Of a stretch of 64,000 nucleotides of DNA, positions 62,601 through 64,000 are shown piece by piece. Within the stretch, counting starts at the first letter, position 1; each line of letters begins with the position of its first letter. The notes beneath the pieces are model-generated. The model was not told the DNA's origin, made no database searches, and worked only from the letters and a program-made list of their open reading frames with translations. The stretch lies in contig NC_089272.1 in NCBI RefSeq assembly GCF_963678975.1, positions 24,555,471-24,619,470 of the forward strand, given 5' to 3'. This DNA comes from Dysidea avara (lineage: Eukaryota; Porifera; Demospongiae; Dictyoceratida; Dysideidae). The position numbers and the translations under genes were made by a program.

Positions 62601-64000
62601 TTTGATTTCTTTTCGCACACACTTTGCAAAATTGCTATAAAATGCAAACATGCACCTCATTTGCCTCGATCTTTGGCACAAATGAAGAGTGTGTAACGGT
62701 GGATTCACGTACCAAGTTTGTTGTGAATCTGAGGAATATTCAAGGAGTTATAAGCATTTATTCATGTAAAAAAAGATAAAACTTCTGTCACGGCTACAGG
62801 GTAAACCGAGAATAGAAATAATTTGAAAATTGCTGTGTAGATAGGCTGATCATTGTAGCAGTGCCTTTTGATAGTTTGAATAGCAATAGAGTTATAGTGA
62901 CAAAGTTATAAAGCAAAATCAAGCAAGTGTAAAATCGTGGGATCAAGACACTTTAATAGAGCAGTCACCGTGGGGTAAAAAAGGTGTGCAAAAAAGGCAG
63001 AAAAAACATACCAAAGTTTGAACCAGGGACCTCCATCCATACCTAACACCTGCATCCTTAACCATTGCTACCTTGGCTGATCATCTCATTTAATTTCTGC
63101 TTTATAAATGAATTTTCTAGTTAAAATCTGCTTATAATCAAACATTTGTAATTTCATAGATCTGCCAATAGAAGTATTAGATTGTTCTAGAGCATGCTAT
63201 GTATGTATGTTCTATTAGAAGTCCTCAAAAATGTGCACTCTATTAGAGTATTACAATAATATTATCAAATATTGAATTAAATCATGCAATGAAATACATT
63301 TATAAGTCTGTCTTCAATAATCATCATTGTATCTACATAGAAAAGAAGAAATGTGAGTAAATACAAACCTCAAAGTCAGCCATAGGCTGGTTTTGGGGCC
63401 TTATAAAGTACAAAAAGAAGTGAAATCCACACAAAAACAGCCAAGCCGTGAAAAAATGGTGTGGCCTTAAAAAGTCTGGGTGAAAAAGTTGTGAAATCAA
63501 AGGTGGCAGCCAAGAAATGGCTGCAATGATGTTAATGCTAAAAATTTTAATAATGGTTGTGTACATTGTTAAAATTTATTAGCATTAACATCATTGCAGC
63601 CATTTCTTGGCTGCCACCTTTGATTTCACAACTTTTTTTTCACCCAGATTTTTTAAGGCCACACCATTTTTTCACAGCTTGGCTGTTTTTGTGTGGATGG
63701 ATACACATACAGTACTTACCAAATAGTGTAATAGTTCCCACTTTGCTCTTAATGGTGGTATGATCATCTAATTGGAAACTACATTGATAAGATGACTGGT
63801 TGAGAGTTATATCCACTGGACCAATTGACAAAAAACTATTAATACTTTTGTTCACTTTATTGGTCCAATCAGGTACCCAGTATAAGTTATCACTATAATT
63901 ATTGTTGATATCAGTTGTATTTCTAGTTACATTGCTGATAACAGAACCATCCTCAGCTCTAGTAACAATCCTCCAGTTTGGTATTGTAGTGTTAGCAGGA
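38226..64000 (-). CDS. Ig/FN3 transmembrane receptor with tyrosine-rich tail (5' end outside window)
   Basis: Six exons on the minus strand: 64000-63720 (partial), 52852-52595, 48090-47959, 40321-40169, 38827-38794 and 38670-38226. All junctions are GT-AG. Phases are 1 up to the microexon, then 2, and together they keep one open frame of about 434 codons. Domains in order: Ig (NWRIV, SSYQCSF), FN3 (TGLTSNTSYSVSVRV), Ser/Thr stalk, Gly/Asn/Ser linker with one transmembrane helix followed by HKKK, and a cytoplasmic tail of about 158 residues with eight tyrosines. Four of these are YxxI or YxxV (YADI, YAIV and YDVI twice), and one is YxxQ. This is a single-pass type I surface receptor whose tail is likely phosphorylated and bound by SH2 proteins (inference). 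The large introns (up to 10.9 kb) are mostly transposons. The ligand is unknown. Confidence 0.88.
38281..38436 (-). repeat. 78-bp in-frame tandem duplication in the tail exon
   Basis: Two units 78 bp apart (starting about 38281 and 38359 on the plus strand) differ at only a few bases. Each encodes 26 residues with one YDVI and the segment SPPQQLVAE. Confidence 0.92.
38794..38827 (-). CDS. Receptor 34-nt microexon
   Basis: Flanked by CTCTGTAG and GTAATA. It adds DTVDYKKTTFQ and changes the phase from 1 to 2, exactly what the next exon needs. Skipping it would shift the tail out of frame. Confidence 0.8.
40169..40321 (-). CDS. Receptor transmembrane exon
   Basis: 51 codons' worth, phase 1 at both ends, acceptor GTGTACAG, donor GTAATT. 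A Gly/Asn/Asp/Ser-rich juxtamembrane part is followed by about 24 hydrophobic residues (FIGILVALVVTGVVIIIIMY) and a WFCYHKKK stop-transfer sequence, which places the following exons in the cytoplasm. Confidence 0.9.
41480..41530 (-). repeat. Composite-repeat terminus fragment
   Basis: CAGTAGTGTGTCATGCAGCC followed by an AGCTGGTGTGGG segment: the inverse of the palindromic terminus at 34850-34900. A related body segment lies at 40930-41240 (GTCATGCCTATGGGGTAA, CTCTAATAGAGCAGTCACTG). All lie in the intron between the stalk and TM exons. Confidence 0.6.
42080..42205 (-). repeat. Minisatellite fragment
   Basis: Four or five degenerate units (AAGTCACCCAGTAGAGCATT, AATCACCCTGTAGA) of the family at 11235-11945, in the same orientation as that array. 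Confidence 0.75.
42258..43013. repeat. 364-bp tandem duplication with internal palindromes
   Basis: Unit 1 starts at 42258 and unit 2 at 42622, both beginning TTAATACCATRCCTGTTTCA. Each unit ends in a palindrome: AGCAGTGAAATTTGGGATAA, then TACCA, and later its inverse TGGTATTTATCCCAA. The units are about 90% alike, so the duplication is recent in relative terms. Confidence 0.88.
43121..43343. mobile_element. Fold-back element, diverged copy
   Basis: Ends TTACCAAA and TTTGGTAA, inside them CAAAGCTGTGAAAAAAGG and its inverse. The arms meet around 43235. Diverged member of the CAGCCAAGCTGTG fold-back family. Confidence 0.8.
43602..44556. mobile_element. Probable hAT-like element, 955 bp
   Basis: The left end CAGTGGCATAGCTAC and the inverse of the right end (CAGGGGCATATCTAG) agree at 12 or more of 15 positions. 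Flanks GTGGAGTA and GTAGAGTG agree at 6 of 8, as an aged 8-bp target duplication would. CCCGGGCAT boxes sit near both ends. No transposase was recognised in its short frames. Confidence 0.6.
45085..46649 (-). mobile_element. Composite repeat, near-complete copy 2
   Basis: Inverse orientation of 33544-34915. The palindromic terminus (GACAGTGTGTTGTGTGGCC) comes first. Then the body with CATGCCTACAGGGTAAAC (45344), CTAATAGAACAGTCACTG (45506), an inverse tRNA-like segment (45545-45615), CTCTATTAGAGCATTAC (45767), and the fold-back (46417-46649). It lies in the intron between the receptor stalk and TM exons. Confidence 0.7.
46417..46649. mobile_element. Fold-back module of composite copy 2
   Basis: TCCATGCAAGC and its inverse at the ends, and GGTGGCGGCCATGAAATGGC inside. 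The right arm is partly eroded. Confidence 0.75.
47090..47145 (+). repeat. tRNA-like segment
   Basis: GGTGCAGTGGTAATACACCA (A-box-like), then about 25 bp later GTGGTTTGATTCCTGC (B-box-like). Followed by a T-rich stretch and CTCTATTAG motifs. Not a functional tRNA. Confidence 0.45.
47959..48090 (-). CDS. Receptor Ser/Thr stalk exon
   Basis: 132 bp, phase 1 at both ends, acceptor CTATGTAG, donor GTAAGA. About half the residues are Ser or Thr (for example VMSSSVIVTSSSTIVMYSST), as expected for an O-glycosylated extracellular stalk between FN3 and membrane. Confidence 0.82.
48507..48921. repeat. Nested inverted repeat (R2-related)
   Basis: AAAAATTTGGAATTTTCAAC at about 48508 pairs with its inverse ending near 48921. 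Inside, a block with CAAGCTGGAG and AACAATAAGAAGTG occurs four times in alternating orientation. The right neighbour (ATGACTAGTGAACCCACGCA) matches the R2 repeat at 20940. Confidence 0.82.
48922..49830. repeat. Interspersed repeat R2, copy B, with fold-back
   Basis: A segment with CAGCTATGTTCAACCTGTTA is tandemly doubled (about 49018-49130 and 49155-49275). The part from 49265 to 49480 (GGACACAAAGGAGGACAC) recurs inverted at 49600-49830. A (TGAC)n run sits at about 49530-49555. The several open frames here are shadows of the repeat. Confidence 0.7.
49858..50400 (+). mobile_element. Composite repeat, partial copy
   Basis: Deleted fold-back (49858-50018), then GATGATTATTGAAGACAG, TACTCTAATAGAGTGCAC (50193) and the start of the tRNA-like segment (GGTTCAGTGGTTAAG). 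Same orientation as 33544-34915. It stops where the tRNA-like B box would be. Confidence 0.75.
50401..52030. other. Intronic AT-rich DNA with dispersed palindrome motifs
   Basis: Within the FN3-to-stalk intron of the receptor. CTATTAGAGTA-type motifs cluster at 51120-51175, 51650-51710 and 51775-51845. No exon was recognised. Confidence 0.5.
52031..52290 (+). repeat. (AAT)n, half fold-back and composite terminus
   Basis: (AAT)n at 52041-52068 precedes one arm of the fold-back family (TTATTAGCATTAACACTATT). A relic of the terminal module follows (TTCCTGTTAGTATATCATAG, TTTCTTGGCCCCATGCGA). Confidence 0.65.
52595..52852 (-). CDS. Receptor FN3 exon
   Basis: 258 bp, phase 1 at both ends, acceptor AATTACAG, donor GTACAT. 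It starts DPPTILMTD, has the FN3 core GLTSNTSYSVSVRV and ends VTLMTK. N-glycosylation sites are NTS, NKT and NTS. The end matches the FN3 domain of the plus-strand gene. Confidence 0.87.
53880..55480. repeat. Degenerate minisatellite (GCTGCTGCATGAAT unit)
   Basis: Dozens of variants of TGCTGCTGCATGAATRTT, with interspersed TATTGCACTGAGRGTGCTGC, over 1.6 kb. Most regular at 54415-54615 and 54810-55015. The open frames in both strands (for example 54892-55092, 55182-55475) are repeat artefacts. Confidence 0.88.
54618..54809. mobile_element. 192-bp MITE inside the minisatellite
   Basis: The left end TACCGTATTTACTTGATTAA is matched inverted at the right (TTAATCAAGCAAATATGGTA). It interrupts the array, so it inserted after the array formed. 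Confidence 0.85.
56174..56770. repeat. 307-bp tandem duplication
   Basis: Two units (about 56174-56455 and 56481-56766), both starting TAACTTGTAATATCTCCA and including TCCCTGGTTTAAYGGTAGGA. They are about 85% alike, with small indels. Confidence 0.88.
56771..57601. other. No gene recognised
   Basis: Part of the large receptor intron. The open frames at 56940-57176 and 57151-57504 have no recognisable domain. Confidence 0.5.
57610..58132. mobile_element. hAT-like MITE with perfect 8-bp target duplication
   Basis: 523 bp with ends CAGTGTTGGG and CCCAACACTG, flanked on both sides by GATGCTAG (57602-57609 and 58133-58140). The interior is full of GTAAC/GTTAC words (AGTAACGCGTTAC near the left end). 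No coding capacity. Confidence 0.93.
58710..59480. repeat. Interspersed repeat R2, copy C
   Basis: Matches the right half of copy A: GATATACT-type start inverted, TGAACCAGTGCATACCGCAT (58861), GGAGGACAAAGGCAAGTCCA (59161), and GGGTGATATTTTTGGC (59446). Confidence 0.75.
59502..60006. mobile_element. TACCGTATAGCAG MITE, about 505 bp
   Basis: Left end TACCGTATAGCAGATTTTC; the right end is the diverged inverse (CCCGCTGTACAGTA). Both subterminal regions carry GTGAAAATT or CACGAATTT type words. Related to 61321-61774. The minus-strand frame at 59664-59855 lies inside it and is not called. Confidence 0.65.
60007..61320. other. No gene recognised
   Basis: AT-rich intronic DNA with one TATTAGAGTATCTCAATC motif at about 60260. 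No exon was seen. Confidence 0.5.
61321..61774. mobile_element. TACCGTATGAGCAG MITE, 454 bp
   Basis: Left end TACCGTATGAGCAGAAAATT, right end inverse (AAATTTCTGTGTGTATGGTA), with GAAATTTTCACGGTTGC inside. The 89-codon frame at 61276-61545 overlaps it and is not called. Confidence 0.75.
61775..62334. other. No gene recognised
   Basis: Unremarkable intronic DNA between two repeats. Confidence 0.5.
62335..63698 (-). mobile_element. Composite repeat, near-complete copy 3
   Basis: Inverse of 33544-34915, with all parts present. Palindromic terminus GACACACAGTAGTGTGTC (62337); body with GGCTACAGGGTAAACCG; CTTTAATAGAGCAGTCACCG (62951); inverse tRNA-like segment (63020-63075); CTCTATTAGAGTATTAC (63238); and the fold-back (63424-63698). 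It is the best-preserved copy with 33544-34915. Confidence 0.8.
63424..63698. mobile_element. Fold-back module of composite copy 3
   Basis: ATCCACACAAAAACAGCC and its exact inverse at the two ends. Arms of about 130 bp with GGTGGCAGCCAAGAAATGGC inside. It ends 20 bp from the 5' splice site of the receptor Ig exon. The frames at 63333-63566 and 63557-63763 are mirror artefacts. Confidence 0.88.
63720..64000 (-). CDS. Receptor Ig exon (runs off the window)
   Basis: 281 bp shown, donor GTAAGT at 63719, phase 1. It reads PNWRIVTRAEDGS (C-strand Trp), then several N-glycosylation sites (NVT, NTT, NKS, NQS), then SSYQCSFQLDD (F-strand Tyr-x-Cys) and KVGTITLFG. The B-strand cysteine and acceptor lie beyond 64000. 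Confidence 0.85.

Larger units (their letters stand above)
52853..63719. other. 10.9-kb receptor intron, repeat-rich
   Basis: Holds the trinucleotide-rich minisatellite (53880-55480), a 307-bp tandem duplication, several MITEs, R2 copy C and composite copy 3. No further Ig or FN3 exon was found, although a very short or diverged exon could be missed by eye. Confidence 0.6.

Overview
The window is animal-type nuclear DNA. It is AT-rich and gene-poor, with phase-1 Ig and FN3 exons, GT-AG introns of 56 bp to about 11 kb, and a dense load of non-autonomous transposons and simple repeats. Multi-exon Ig/FN3 surface proteins point to an invertebrate metazoan. I lean towards a sponge, but only from overall impression; no single marker in the window settles it. 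Nearly all long open frames are chance frames inside repeats, and the real genes had to be assembled from splice sites.

Five genes can be supported. Three belong to one small secreted or surface family built from a duplicated six-cysteine module: an intact copy on the minus strand (6769-7733), an intact copy on the plus strand (22839-23951), and a broken plus-strand copy (27458-28508). Each has a signal-peptide exon, a second exon carrying an acidic low-complexity linker, and a last exon with a hydrophobic tail. The two introns fall at the same place in the two cysteine modules, so the module was duplicated together with its intron position. I do not recognise the family.

The other two are Ig-superfamily surface proteins. 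The plus-strand gene (16546-22061, complete, 298 aa) has a signal peptide, one Ig domain, one FN3-like domain, a Thr-rich stalk and a short hydrophobic tail that looks like a GPI signal. The minus-strand gene (38226 to beyond 64000, 5' end missing) has an Ig domain, an FN3 domain, a Ser/Thr stalk, a transmembrane helix and a cytoplasmic tail with eight tyrosines, four in YxxI/V context, two of them inside an exact-length 78-bp duplication. The domain order and exon phases match, so the two are probably relatives: one membrane-anchored without a tail, one signalling. This resembles the layout of invertebrate self-recognition or immune receptors, but that role is inference.

The rest is repeats. 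They include (CTCA)n, (CA)n/(GT)n, (TTG)n and (ATT)n microsatellites; two decayed LINE reverse-transcriptase 3' ends (5120-5545, 12840-13148); hAT-like MITEs with perfect 8-bp target duplications (18793-19373, 57610-58132); a long-TIR element with a perfect 9-bp duplication (14276-14725) and a related one (12283-12670); several fold-back elements; and a roughly 1.36-kb composite repeat with a tRNA-like internal segment and a palindromic terminus, present nearly whole three times (33544-34915, 45085-46649, 62335-63698) and in many pieces. A 3-kb minisatellite (29380-32470) recurs in opposite orientation at 11235-11945 and as a fragment at 42080-42205. A short imperfect palindrome (CTCTAATAGAG, often followed by CAGTCA) is scattered about thirty times. 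Most of the large introns of the minus-strand receptor are made of these elements.
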